Shown here in pieces: positions 34,194 to 44,831 of a stretch of 64,000 nt of DNA. Below the pieces are notes generated by a model that ran no database searches, was not told the origin of the DNA, and was given only the letters and a program-made list of their open reading frames with translations. Position numbers and translations under genes: made by a program. Position 1 is the stretch's first letter; each line of letters opens with the position of its first letter. The stretch is from contig SFZH01000008.1 of NCBI GenBank assembly GCA_021234535.1, positions 21,849,091-21,913,090 of the forward strand, in the 5' to 3' direction. Source of the DNA: Stichopus chloronotus. Lineage: Eukaryota; Echinodermata; Holothuroidea; Aspidochirotida; Stichopodidae.

Positions 34194-35728
34194 CCACAGA
34201 TACTTGTTTCTGATGTTGTCTGAAGTAAATATGATGTAGGCGATGCTTACTTTGGAATTCCTTTGCATCCACATGGCCTCCCTGGATTGATCGACTCAAA
34301 TTATACTGATTGACTTAGGATACACCTACTATACCTACAGTATGTGTACGTAGCATGTCCATTGGGGTATCATATATGGGTCGGTCACATAGCAAACACT
34401 ATGAACTTAAACATATCAAAACGTTACAGTATGTGCAGTATATAGGTGATTTCCAGTATATAGGTGATTTCCAGTATTTATGTGCTGTTTTGGTTGCATG
34501 TGTTAATTAAATAGGTATTGAATTTAAGGAGGCCACATGACACAAAGATTCAACCTTTTGTCATTTGTAACTAATTCAGAATAAGATCTATCAAAATTCT
34601 GTTTATACTAACAAGTTAATACAATACCCTAGCTATCAAAAATCATAAACATAGTTCCTCGATCTGAATTCTATTGAAAATTTGAATGAGAGTTTCATCA
34701 ATGACATAGGTTATTATTTTGGTGTGATTTGTGAAACATGATGTAGTTAGCAGTATGCTCAAATGTGAAAATGTGGCTATGAGTAGAATAAAAAAAAAAT
34801 GAAAATGGAAAATAACACTGCAAATACTTTTTTCAGGTGTGCTACAATTTACACTCCTCAGATAATTAAGGAGTGTGATACTGTAGGTGTGCTATTTTTT
34901 TAACTTTCTATGTAAGTTATAATTCACATTCTCTCATCATGCCTCAGAATTCAAAGCCTGTGGTTTACAGTAAAGACAGCAGTATATGTCATCTTCCATG
35001 ATAATTTTTGTTTGTTTGATGAATATGTCTGCTTACTGATTCTTTTTAATGTTCCAACTTTTGTGGGTGGATCACCAGCTGTCGCAAACTTGAAATAATA
35101 AATTTTGCTAAGTGCATTTGAAGGTCACGTACCCCTATGTACATGTCATGGACAGTGACTAGCTGGCTGTGAGTTGGGGTGCTTTAGGTTACAGTATTTA
35201 CAAAAACATTTAATGTAATATTTTGCTTTTTATCTCAAGAAGTGGCTTAATTAAAATACAGGGTATTCGGACTTAACTTCTGTAGAAAGGTCCATGAGGG
35301 TTTTGATACAGACAGCCTACATAGTGCTTTCATAGCTTAAAGACAAAGACTCATCACCTCGAACAGTTTCAGTTGTCTCAACCAAATACATCTAGTCCTT
35401 TCCACATCCTGTCTAAACTTTCTCCACATGTGAAATCAAAACTAATGGATTCCTGTGTGTGCTGTGTAATATGAGCTATGTGCTTTAATTATTCTGCATC
35501 TTTTTAATTTGCGACAATCAAGAGTAGCACCACTTGAGAATTTTGCTATCCCCAAGTCAAAAAATAGCTTTGGGAGATGAGTTACGTACTGCCTTTAAAC
35601 CACTCATTTTTCCATTGCTACATTTAGCTATACTGTAGCTATAGTGCTCAAGCTCTTGATGCATCACATATGTACAACACAATGTATTGTTGGCTTGCCC
35701 TGCAGGATTTCTATATAAACTCTTTCAG
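34194..35728. other. No gene seen between element copy 1 and the SET-gene exon
   Basis: Unique-looking AT-rich sequence. About 35,320-35,600 resembles 5,550-5,890 (shared blocks such as TTGAGAATTTTGCTATCCCC), another dispersed repeat. No exon recognised. Confidence 0.5.
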
Positions 35729-35858
35729 AGTGAAACGTGAAACATGGATCTACGGCGGAGGAAACCCATCTTCGACCCTCTTGATGATGCCAGACATTAC
35801 ATTATAAAAGGGGAGGACCAGTCTGGCTTTCAACTGGAATTTATTAATGAATATATAG
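35729..35858 (+). CDS. KMT5A/SET8-like gene, first coding exon
   Basis: ATG at 35,744 opens MDLRRRKPIFDPLDDARHYI and the exon ends ...FINEYIG in phase 1 before GTGAGG (35,859). A possible acceptor CTCTTTCAG ends at 35,728. A TATA-like CTATATAAAC at 35,711 lies only about 30 bp before the ATG, so a first exon cannot be excluded. Joined to the exon at 55,030 the frame reads INEYIG-HGVFTQRNFKKGDF, the N-terminal edge of a SET domain of KMT5A type (lysine methyltransferase acting on histone H4 in the characterised members). The rest of the SET domain is outside the recognised exons. Confidence 0.75.
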
Positions 35859-36900
35859 GTGAGGCATTATGTACGGCAGAACATAGACATGGATCATTGC
35901 AGAGGGACAGGTGATGCACGTCCTCCTCACTTTATTGTAAGAGCTAGGGGCTGGGACATTCCAATAATTCCCCTGTCCCCAAATTTTTCAACATGATGAA
36001 AACTAGAACTGATGAATGGTCAAAATAAAGAATATTGGAAACACTTTTTGAATTTAAACATCCACATTGGCAATAAGTTGCAATTCAAGGTTGTGGTCAT
36101 GCATTGAAAATATGTTCTCTGTTGACAAATGGACTGAGGAATGGAGCGCTATGACATTTGTCACCTTGTACTGTAACTGATGACGTCTTTCTACCATAAA
36201 TAGGCCCTAGTACGCAGTACATCTATGTACATGATGATCATACACATGTTCAGGATATAGGCCTACTGCATGACCATGATCAGCCAATACAATCTCCGAT
36301 TTTGAATTTAGGCAAGACAATGTAATGATTCCAACCTTTTACAAAGAAGGTGTAAACAATATAACATAGACTGTGAAATTGACACGATACATAGCTACCT
36401 TTTGATTATATACTGTGTCACCATTTGCCACTTAGACAACTTTCTATTTCTTTAAAGAGGATGTGTGCATCCCCTTAGACCAATCCCCTGGGACAGCAAT
36501 TTGCAAATGCTTGGTGAAAAGTTAATCTTCTTCACTGTTGGAGATACTGTAAATCCACATTTTTGATAAAAAAGGGAACCCATGATACACATGCACACAG
36601 TACATATGCTGGATGTCTCCCTGAATTGGTAAAGTTTTAAGGAAAACCATTTTACAGTCCTTCAAATAATCCAGGTGATACTTCAACCATTTTCTATAAG
36701 AAGACACAAAGTCGAAGAAAATACAAAGAGGCTGCATGGCTATGCTTTTTCACTTGATCACTTGCAAATTGCCATGTTCTGCAAAAATTCCTGAATCATG
36801 ACACATGTGCTTTCACAACATTGATAGGGAATTGTGCATGTGCTACATACGTAGTAAAGCACGTATATGTACTGTAGACCTAAAGCTGTATTGTTTACAT
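35859..36900. other. Start of the 19-kb SET-gene intron; no gene seen
   Basis: No repeat boundary or exon seen before the CCCTTAGC element begins at 36,901. Short minus-strand open frames at 36,522-36,949 have no domain. Confidence 0.5.
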
Positions 36901-39900
36901 CCCTTAGCTCAGTGGAATACTTAATAAGTATTTGATAAGTATTCAACAAGTATTCGAACGCTTAAAATAAGTATTCGAATGCTAAGCTTAGTCTTCAAGA
37001 GATCCGAATACTAGCTGCAGGTCATCTTGAACGCTAAGAAAAAATGCCCTTAGTATTCAGATACATAAAATAAGTATTCGAACGCTAAGCTTAGTCTTCA
37101 AGAGATCCGAATACTAGCTGCAGGTAATCTTGAATGCTAAGAAAAAATGCCCTTAGTATTCAGATACATAAAATAAGTATTCGAACGCTAAGCTTAGCGT
37201 TCAAGATCTGAACGCTTAATGTCCTTCAAAGAATATGCTGCACTTACAATTCAAACATGACTTAAAGTATATCAAACATCCAGCATATGCATTGAAAATC
37301 TCAATGCTTATGTCTTTCAAAAGTACTCAGAACCCAGAAGTGCTGCACGCCCTGTTTACATTCCATCTCTCACACAGGTTACTCTACACCACTACAGGTA
37401 TGTGCATGCCGGACCACTTTACTGTCATTTTCTGTCTGATCACAGTATCAAAAATGACGTGGTGGTCATGGAAGTTCTACCGTACAGTGTATCTATTTGA
37501 CTTGTGTATTGAGTCAGAAAGTGACTTGATCAGACATGACGAATATCAAGAAAGAGTGGGGCAAGTGATTTTGAATAACCTTACAAACACTGTCATTTAA
37601 TGCTTGTATTTGCTTCGAAGTAGAAGAAATTAGACAATTTTTTCTGCATTTTGATAAAAGTTAAATTTATGTCTTAATTCTGCAGTTAACAGGTAGTCAA
37701 TGTTCCACTAAATACCATATCCAAAGATATGGGGTCCCATATGGACAAACATATGGGACCATACATGTCTATTTGCACCCAAAATCTGTGAGGGGCCGAT
37801 ATGGATCAGCTGACCCAGATAATTACCATATCTTATGGCCTATGTATATAGCATATAGTTCTGGGTTCTATGTGGGCAATTGTCCTATATGGGAACCATA
37901 ACTATATCCCATATGGGTCATATGGTTATCTGGGCTGGCCCATATGGGCCCCTTACATATCTTTTGTGTAAAAACATATGGGAGGGCCCCATATATGGAT
38001 TCACCTATATCAGGCCCCATGTGTGATCTACCTGGGCCAAATGTTACCAGGGGAGAAGCCTATATGTCTAAGAATGTTAAATAATACATTTGGCTAACTA
38101 ATATGCTATAGCCAAGCCCCTAACTACAAATTTAAAGTGCCATTCATTTTAAGTAGATGTCTAGCCCTAATGTTAGGCGTAACAATGTTAGGCTAGTATT
38201 AATCACTTCTGTGAAATTGCTTTTGCCTTGGCGTAATGAGTAGACAAATTTTGTGGATCATCCATGGTTTTACCTCTTACAGTATCTAGATGATCATCAA
38301 GTCAAAAAGAAGTAACAATTAAAGCAAGACAAATAATTAATCCCATGGTCCACTGGTACCTCTTCAGTCTTTTAAACTTGAGATCATAAGCCTTCATTCT
38401 CACGCCTGTACAGGCACCACTAACACTGAACACACTGCAGTATAGTCTGATAGTACTGTAGTTGTATCTAGCTGTGCTGCAAATTGCATTGGCAGACGAC
38501 ACTGCCCATAGCAACTAACATTCCACTGAGTAGGGTCTGTAGCTATAATATTTTACAATTTAAATGCAAAACATCATTTTTCTCTGTATTAAAATGAAGT
38601 GGTAGTTTTTAAATGTATAATAGTGGATGAAATATGTTTTAAACATTTTTTTTGTAAGAAGAAATAATTTAACACAAAAGTAATTAACTGAATGAAGATA
38701 AGTACGTGGCCACACAGTCTGCAAGGCGGTAAGCACAACATAACTAAATCAACAAAGTGTCAAAAGTGCATCTGTAGTCTGCTCGTTGCTGCATGATGAT
38801 AGCTCATTTTACTAAGCTCTCGATTTCTAGTTGTCTTCATTTCAACAGTGGTAAGGCTTAAAAGTTTCATTTGCTGCAGATCTTGGGTTCTGTGGAACAA
38901 GAAATTTAGGCCTCATTCATTCAAGGGTCGACTGAATTCAGCTGGCACTCACAATACATGCAATAGATGTGTAGCCTAACAGTAATGCATAGTACTAACA
39001 TTAGGCCTAGGCATGATACAATTCCATAGGGACTAACAACATTAGACCAAGGTCTAGGCTTGGACCTAAGTAGAAACGCTGGGCCTAGTTCAGCATGCTG
39101 ACTAATTCCCCTGATGTGTATAGGCTTAGAACCACTATCATTAGGCTAACTAGTAATAAAGTCATGCCCTGTATGTTAAAATTGGCTGTAGCCAAGGATA
39201 CGTGGTAGATACTGTATGTGATCAGTGCCACCAATCAGGCTACCGTAAGCTATCTATAATTTAGCCTATAGATAATAGAGCCAGTCCAGTAGTAGGCCAT
39301 ATAGTACTAGCTGGCTAGTACTAGAGGCCTGCAGAGCTAGGCAAAAAATGTAAAAGCTAATTCAAGTTGAACAGGCTATATAGGGCCCATACACTCAGTG
39401 TTACGTACTGGGAATGTCACTAACATTAACACAGTTGCAGCAAGTTTCCTCAGAAAATCAAAACGTATGTTCCCCTATTTTCGTGCATCCCTATTTTCGT
39501 GAAATCTGTCATAAGCTCTTTATGTGCTTTGCAACAGATACCTGTAGAAGACATTTTAGTACTAGGCTATACTGACCTGTCACTAATTTCCTTCAAAAGG
39601 ACCTTACAGTGGGCCTAATTTAGGTGAAAATGCTTCACTAGAAACCATAAAATGATACGTACCTTAACTAAATTTCATTGTATTAGTGTTAGCATTTCCC
39701 CTTAGTTTTGGTATCATGACACAATGGGCCTAGCCTATACTGAATGAAATCGCTGCATTTTTCGAGAATGTCCTTCCATTTGCAGCCTAATTAATGCCTT
39801 TACTATAAGTAGCAGTAGCAGGACTGAAGGTTCAAGCATACTTAATGTGTGCAGTTTGAAGGTCAGTTTAAAAGGGGGAGTTAGAAAGGTTGCATATCAT

Positions 39901-42635
39901 TAAGGTGCACGCACAAAAATACAGGAAGGAACCTAGTGCTGACAGGGTGATGCAACATAAACTTGATCATCCCCTCAAACGTTTAAGAATCAACTAAAAG
40001 TTTCAACTCTAACAAGGTAAGGAAAGCTGTCAAAAAGTGTCAGTGTACTGCACATCTGCTTTTCCATTAAATTCTATCTTCAATTAGGGACTTGCTAGTT
40101 ATTTTCCAACTTTGTTTCACGAAATACGGGCTTCCATGCTACTACTATGTAGGCCCCAAGGCGTTACGTCAGTTCAGGCCACACATTCACAAATCCATCT
40201 TAAAGGTCATGCCCCCCTTAAATTTTGTTATGACCAGGCTTTGGGAGGCATCTTTCCACGAAATTATCAATGGCCACTTTTGGCTGCCATTTATTATTGT
40301 TTCTCACCATTTTCAAATAGGCCTAGACCATGACTATATTTTGGTCTTGGATGAGTGGAGTTTGGCCTTTGTGTAACATGAAAATTGAAATTGGTTACAA
40401 ATATTGAGGCCATGTTTCAGAGTTGAAACTCATCAGTTAAGTATGACAGCATTTATTCTTGTCTAGACTAATGCGAATAATGTTCCTTGTAGTATTGGAC
40501 AACCTGTTTACAGATATGCTACATTGGCCCCTTTTTCTTAGCTATAACCTAATCATCTGCTGTAAAACTAGTAAAATTCCAAAGAGTTAGCCTACAACTT
40601 GTACTATGCATGCATTTATTTTGTCATTGGTAATAATTGTAATCCTATGTATTCACTGAGAAGTTAAAAGAACAGTCAATACCATTCACAAACTCCTGTC
40701 ACAAATGGAGAATATTCAGTTACTAAGACAGCACACCACCAAGTAAGAGCATCAACCAAACCACTTGGTACAGAAAATATTGTAATTGCAATGAGTTTTA
40801 CAATGAATAACATTAGAGGTAAATTATCTTTATGAATAATTCATACTCTAGGCATGACGACATGAATGTCACACGATGGTTTTCTTTGCTTTTGTTTCTG
40901 TGCAACTTTACTGTCATAGTTTTTATCCACCACTGAAATAAACTGGCAGTTTTCATCGACTAGGAGCAGATTGCGGGTCGTCTATCTGTAGTAAACTGCT
41001 TGATATTATTATGGATTTTACATATTTTGTACCTGTATCTCCCTAACCTTAGATACACTTTACAACTTACAGTACTGACTATTAACCCTTTCACAGCCAG
41101 TGTCCATTACTTAGACACCACCCCTTTAAGCCTTTTTATATATGTAGCACACAACCTCAAAACAGATTTGAATTGTGTTCTCTCTTGAGCTCTCTTCACA
41201 ACATTTTCATAACATTTCTTGGTTTTTTCATTGACCATCCATTCAAGCTTAAACTTGAAAGCAGCAAATTCTACAGCCTTGGAAACATATGTGGAAAAAG
41301 GAGACCCCCAAAAAGATTTTGTGACAAAGAACTAAAAGCACACGCCTTCTGCACAACAAGGTGGGATGATCAAATTACAATAAAAAAATGTTTGATTATG
41401 TTAGTCAGGTATACTTAAATCCTGTGTATCTTTCAATTCACAGTGGAAAAGCAATTTGCTAATGCAGTACTAAAAAGTAAACTGCTATCCAGTACATGTA
41501 CAGAGCTGTACTTTAAAACGAAAAAGTAAATTTTCTGAGGCATTGGAAGTCCCTTTCCAAAGGTTTGAATTTACCTATCAAGAGATAGTAAACTTTGGTA
41601 ACCACGGGAGCAAAACTGCCATACACTTGTAATGGATAAAGAGTTGATATTTACAAAAAATGATATGGAGCAGATTTTGGAAATAGCTTGAGACCCTGGT
41701 TTTCAACCAGAAATTTTCCACAAAGTGCACAACGCCGGGAGAGGTTTGAAGATGAAGAAACATTAATCATTTATTAGCCATCAAATCTCGTTTATGAGAC
41801 ATTTAGGAAACTGAAATGCTTCTGTTACTTCAATTAATTGTTTGCTGTTGTGATTGCTTAAAAAAGATAATAAAATATAACTTTATTGCCAAAGACTGAG
41901 AAATTCTGTTTTCTGGATTAGTTCTTAAATCAGTGTAAGTAATTCTAAATGTAATTCTGTTTCATTATGCATTGGATCCATATAACCGTTATAGTGCTGT
42001 AAGGAATTAATGCCCAAATGCCATGCTTAACATTTGCCAGTGAAGACTAGCTAGCAACCTTTAATTAACATTTTAACGTACACTATGTTGTTCATGGCCC
42101 TATGCGCTAAGCTCATTCAATAATTCAGTTCTGATCAAGGATACGCTTATAGCTGACATTTGAAGGCTTTAATTAGCTAAGCGTTCAAGTCAGTATTCGA
42201 ACGCTTAACTGGTGCTCAGCTCAGAAGAACGCTCAACGAATGCTTAATGGCATTCAAACACTAATTAGCATTTAAGTATTCAAACGCTTAGCTCATTTAA
42301 TTCGGCTCAGAGGAACGCTTAACGAACGCTTAATGGCGTTCGAACGCTTATTAGCGTTCAAGCCTTAGTATTCGAACGCTTAGCTCATTTAAATAATTCG
42401 GCTCAGAGGAACGCTTAATGAACGCTTGACGGCGTTCGAACGCTTGACGGCGTTCGAACGCTTATTAGCGTTCAAGCCATAGTATTCGAACGCTTAGCTC
42501 ATTTAAATAATTCGGCTCAGAGGAACGCTTAACGAACGCTTAATGGGGTATCCTTTGTTGTGGTTGGAATAAGTGTTCGAACGCTAAGGTGAACACTTAA
42601 TGAATACTTATCGAATACTTAAATTTTGCTAAGGG
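36901..42635. mobile_element. CCCTTAGC-TIR element, copy 2 (5,735 bp)
   Basis: Same orientation and layout as copy 1, with 2-bp duplication AT (36,899-36,900 and 42,636-42,637). It differs from copy 1 mainly by array length: one fewer unit in the left ~103-bp array and extra units in the right array (42,300-42,540), plus small indels and a few percent substitutions. Different target duplications show two separate insertions rather than one segmental duplication. Confidence 0.75.
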
Positions 42636-42746
42636 ATGTACTGTATGTTTTCTGTCACACTCTTCTCTTACTTGCTACCTCAGAGTGACAACGTTTTTAT
42701 TATTGTCAGTGGAATCCCCATAGCCGCTATTGGGTTAACCAAAAAA

Positions 42747-42925
42747 ACTCCAAAACTCTATTGGTTTGGGTATTCGGTAACACCCGACTTACCTGTCTCC
42801 CACACTACTATCGCACTGGCCTCGCCCCAGTGCTAGAACCGGCAGAAAAATCGCACCGAGCGCCCTCTGTGGCCTGGCCTCTCGAACTCGACCCCAATCA
42901 GCAATCGTCCTCTTTGGTTCCCTGC
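42747..42925 (-). repeat. DIRS inverted terminal repeat (3' side)
   Basis: Begins ACTCCAAAACTCTATTGG. From about 42,788 it is the inverse of the other ITR. The first ~40 bp are unique to this end and reappear inverted in the internal complementary region. Confidence 0.9.
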
Positions 42926-43442
42926 CGACTGAGGGAGAGTCCGAGAGGAAGAACAAGACTGACCAGGTAGGTGGCCCTCACCCCACCCGGTCACCAATGG
43001 CCAAATGGGGGAAGGGCCAACGAGCCGGGCAGTCCCCACAGAGGGCATGACTGCTGCTACAGAGAAAAAGGGGTTAACATGTATGTGGGTAAAGTAATAT
43101 TCAAATGACTATTAAATTATACACAAACATACAACCCTACTTCCATGTGCAAAACTAACTTGTATTACTGTTACCCTAAAAGGAACAAAAATGGAGCAAA
43201 ATCTCACCATCTCAAGAGGGGGCCGCTTGGTTGAGTTGGCCTGGATCCCCCTCGTTTCCTGCACTTCAAGGCTGATGTCCAAAGGAGTAGAAGGATCCTG
43301 AGGTGTACCGAAACGTCGAGCGTCCCCCTTTGTTAGGAAAGCGCGACGGAGAGGAGAGAGGCAGGCTTCTTCTATAGCCCCCTGATTAGCATGCGCGACT
43401 GGTCAACCTCCCCCGGAAGCGTGCGGGGCGGGAGGCGGGACG

Positions 43443-43550
43443 TAGTGTGGGAGACAGGTAAGTCGGGTGTTACCGAATACCCAAACCAATAGAGTTTTGG
43501 AGTATTCACTACACCCCCTTCCTTACCTGTCTCCCACACTACTATCGCAC
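43443..43550. repeat. DIRS internal complementary region
   Basis: Two head-to-head blocks: the complement of the 3' ITR terminus (ending GAGTTTTGGAGT) and the complement of the 5' ITR terminus (starting ATTCACTACACC), each continuing into AGTGTGGGAGACAGG or its inverse. Known role: template for joining ends of the circular intermediate. Confidence 0.9.
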
Positions 43551-43562
43551 AGAATAGCACCG

Positions 43563-44768
43563 TCACTGCGGTGGGAGGAACGATGCCCAGGGCCTGGGCA
43601 CCATCCCTCCCAGCACAGCATGGCCAAAAGTTGCGTCTGCTGCCAATGTGTCTGACAGATAACGGCATACGAAGGTGGAGGGGGTTTTCCAAGCTCCAGC
43701 CTTCAGAATATCTGACACATTTGCGCCTGCAAAAAGAGCCCGAGAGGTGGCCAGTCCGCGGATATCATGAGCACGGGGGTGTGAGAGTGCATGTGGTGAC
43801 ACCAAATCAACTAACCACCTTGAAATTATTGTCTTAGATGCTGGGGTGTGTGGACGTCTAGGAAGAATGAATGGTCTTTCTGACTGTCGAAGATTCTCAG
43901 TTCTGTGCAAATACCACTTCAGCGCTCGCACTGGACACCAAACCTTATCCTCTGTGATGGAGGATCCCGAGGACATTGTGGGTATAAAAAGATCCCCTGG
44001 CACAAAGTCCAGAGTCTGATTCTTTGGAAGGAAATCTAAATCGGGCACCAGCCGTACACCATGTGGTTCAAAGCGAATATGACCTGGTTTGGTTGTAAGC
44101 GCTTGAATACAACTCCTTCGTCGGGATGTAACTGCTGCGACAAGGAATAAAGTCTTAACCGTGAGATGTTCCAGAGAAGCCTTATGTAAGGGCTCGTAAG
44201 GGGCATCTGCTAGTGCCCTCAGTACTGCATTCATGGACCACGATGGTCCCAAAACCCGCCGAATGGGTCTCTGGATGGACATCCCTTTAATGAGTTGGGC
44301 TAGAGCTGCATTGTCCCCAACCGAGGAACCATCTTCAAAGCCCTGGTGAACTGCCGATATAGCAGAATGGTAGTTCCGAATTGTGTTAACCTGAAGTCCC
44401 TCATCGAAGAGGGTGGTAAGAAAATCGGCTACAACTGGTAAAGGGGAAGAACTGGGATTGACATTTTTGTCGATGCACCAGGTCTTGAATTTGGCCAATC
44501 TCGAATCGTAAGTTGCCACTGTTGAGGTATGCCTGCTACCGGAGGCCAACTGTGCCGCCCGGAGAGAAAGGCCTTTCTGTCTGAGTCCAAGCCTGATATT
44601 TTCCACGCAACCAGATACAGGGACTTGGGATCCTGATGATGCAGAGGTCCCTGCATGAGTAGATCCCTCCCCACTGGAAGTCTCCTGGGTAGGTCTATGA
44701 GAAGGTCTGATAATGTCCTGAACCATGGTTGTCTGGGCCAGAACGGGGCTATCAAAAGAAGTTTGCAA
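43563..44768 (-). CDS. DIRS tyrosine recombinase
   Basis: A 401-codon open frame (true start uncertain; it overlaps the end of the RNase H frame). N-terminal SAM-like core-binding part (ATYDSRLAKFKTWC, NTIRNYHSAISAVHQG), then the catalytic domain: Arg in the SRRRSCIQAL helix, HDIRG giving the H-x-x-R pair, GAWKTPSTFVCRYLSD giving the last helix with Trp in the His/Trp position and the nucleophile Tyr. CPVRALKWYLHRT lies between, as in other DIRS recombinases. All expected residues are present, so this domain could still be functional although the element is not. It lies next to the internal complementary region, as is usual for DIRS. Confidence 0.9.
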   Translation of the reverse strand: MQTSFDSPVLAQTTMVQDIIRPSHRPTQETSSGEGSTHAGTSASSGSQVPVSGCVENIRLGLRQKGLSLRAAQLASGSRHTSTVATYDSRLAKFKTWCIDKNVNPSSSPLPVVADFLTTLFDEGLQVNTIRNYHSAISAVHQGFEDGSSVGDNAALAQLIKGMSIQRPIRRVLGPSWSMNAVLRALADAPYEPLHKASLEHLTVKTLFLVAAVTSRRRSCIQALTTKPGHIRFEPHGVRLVPDLDFLPKNQTLDFVPGDLFIPTMSSGSSITEDKVWCPVRALKWYLHRTENLRQSERPFILPRRPHTPASKTIISRWLVDLVSPHALSHPRAHDIRGLATSRALFAGANVSDILKAGAWKTPSTFVCRYLSDTLAADATFGHAVLGGMVPRPWASFLPPQ

Positions 44769-44831
44769 TTGCCTGTTGACTTGACTTTGGAAATGACCCT
44801 GGGAATGAGACTCAGAGGGGGGTACGCATTA
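44769..44831 (-). pseudogene. DIRS RNase H region, short piece beyond the insert
   Basis: Continues the RNase H/connection frame after the insertion: YPPLSLIPRVISKVKSTGNC then LLIAPFWPRQPWF, overlapping the recombinase frame. It is the downstream part of the 50,109-50,567 frame. Confidence 0.75.

Noticed and set aside
35711..35720. TATA box for the SET gene
   Set aside because: It would leave almost no 5' UTR, and a plausible splice acceptor lies between it and the ATG; kept only as an alternative.
28574..42635. One large segmental duplication
   Set aside because: Similarity stops at the CCCTTAGC ends and the flanking duplications differ (AC versus AT), so two insertions are more likely.
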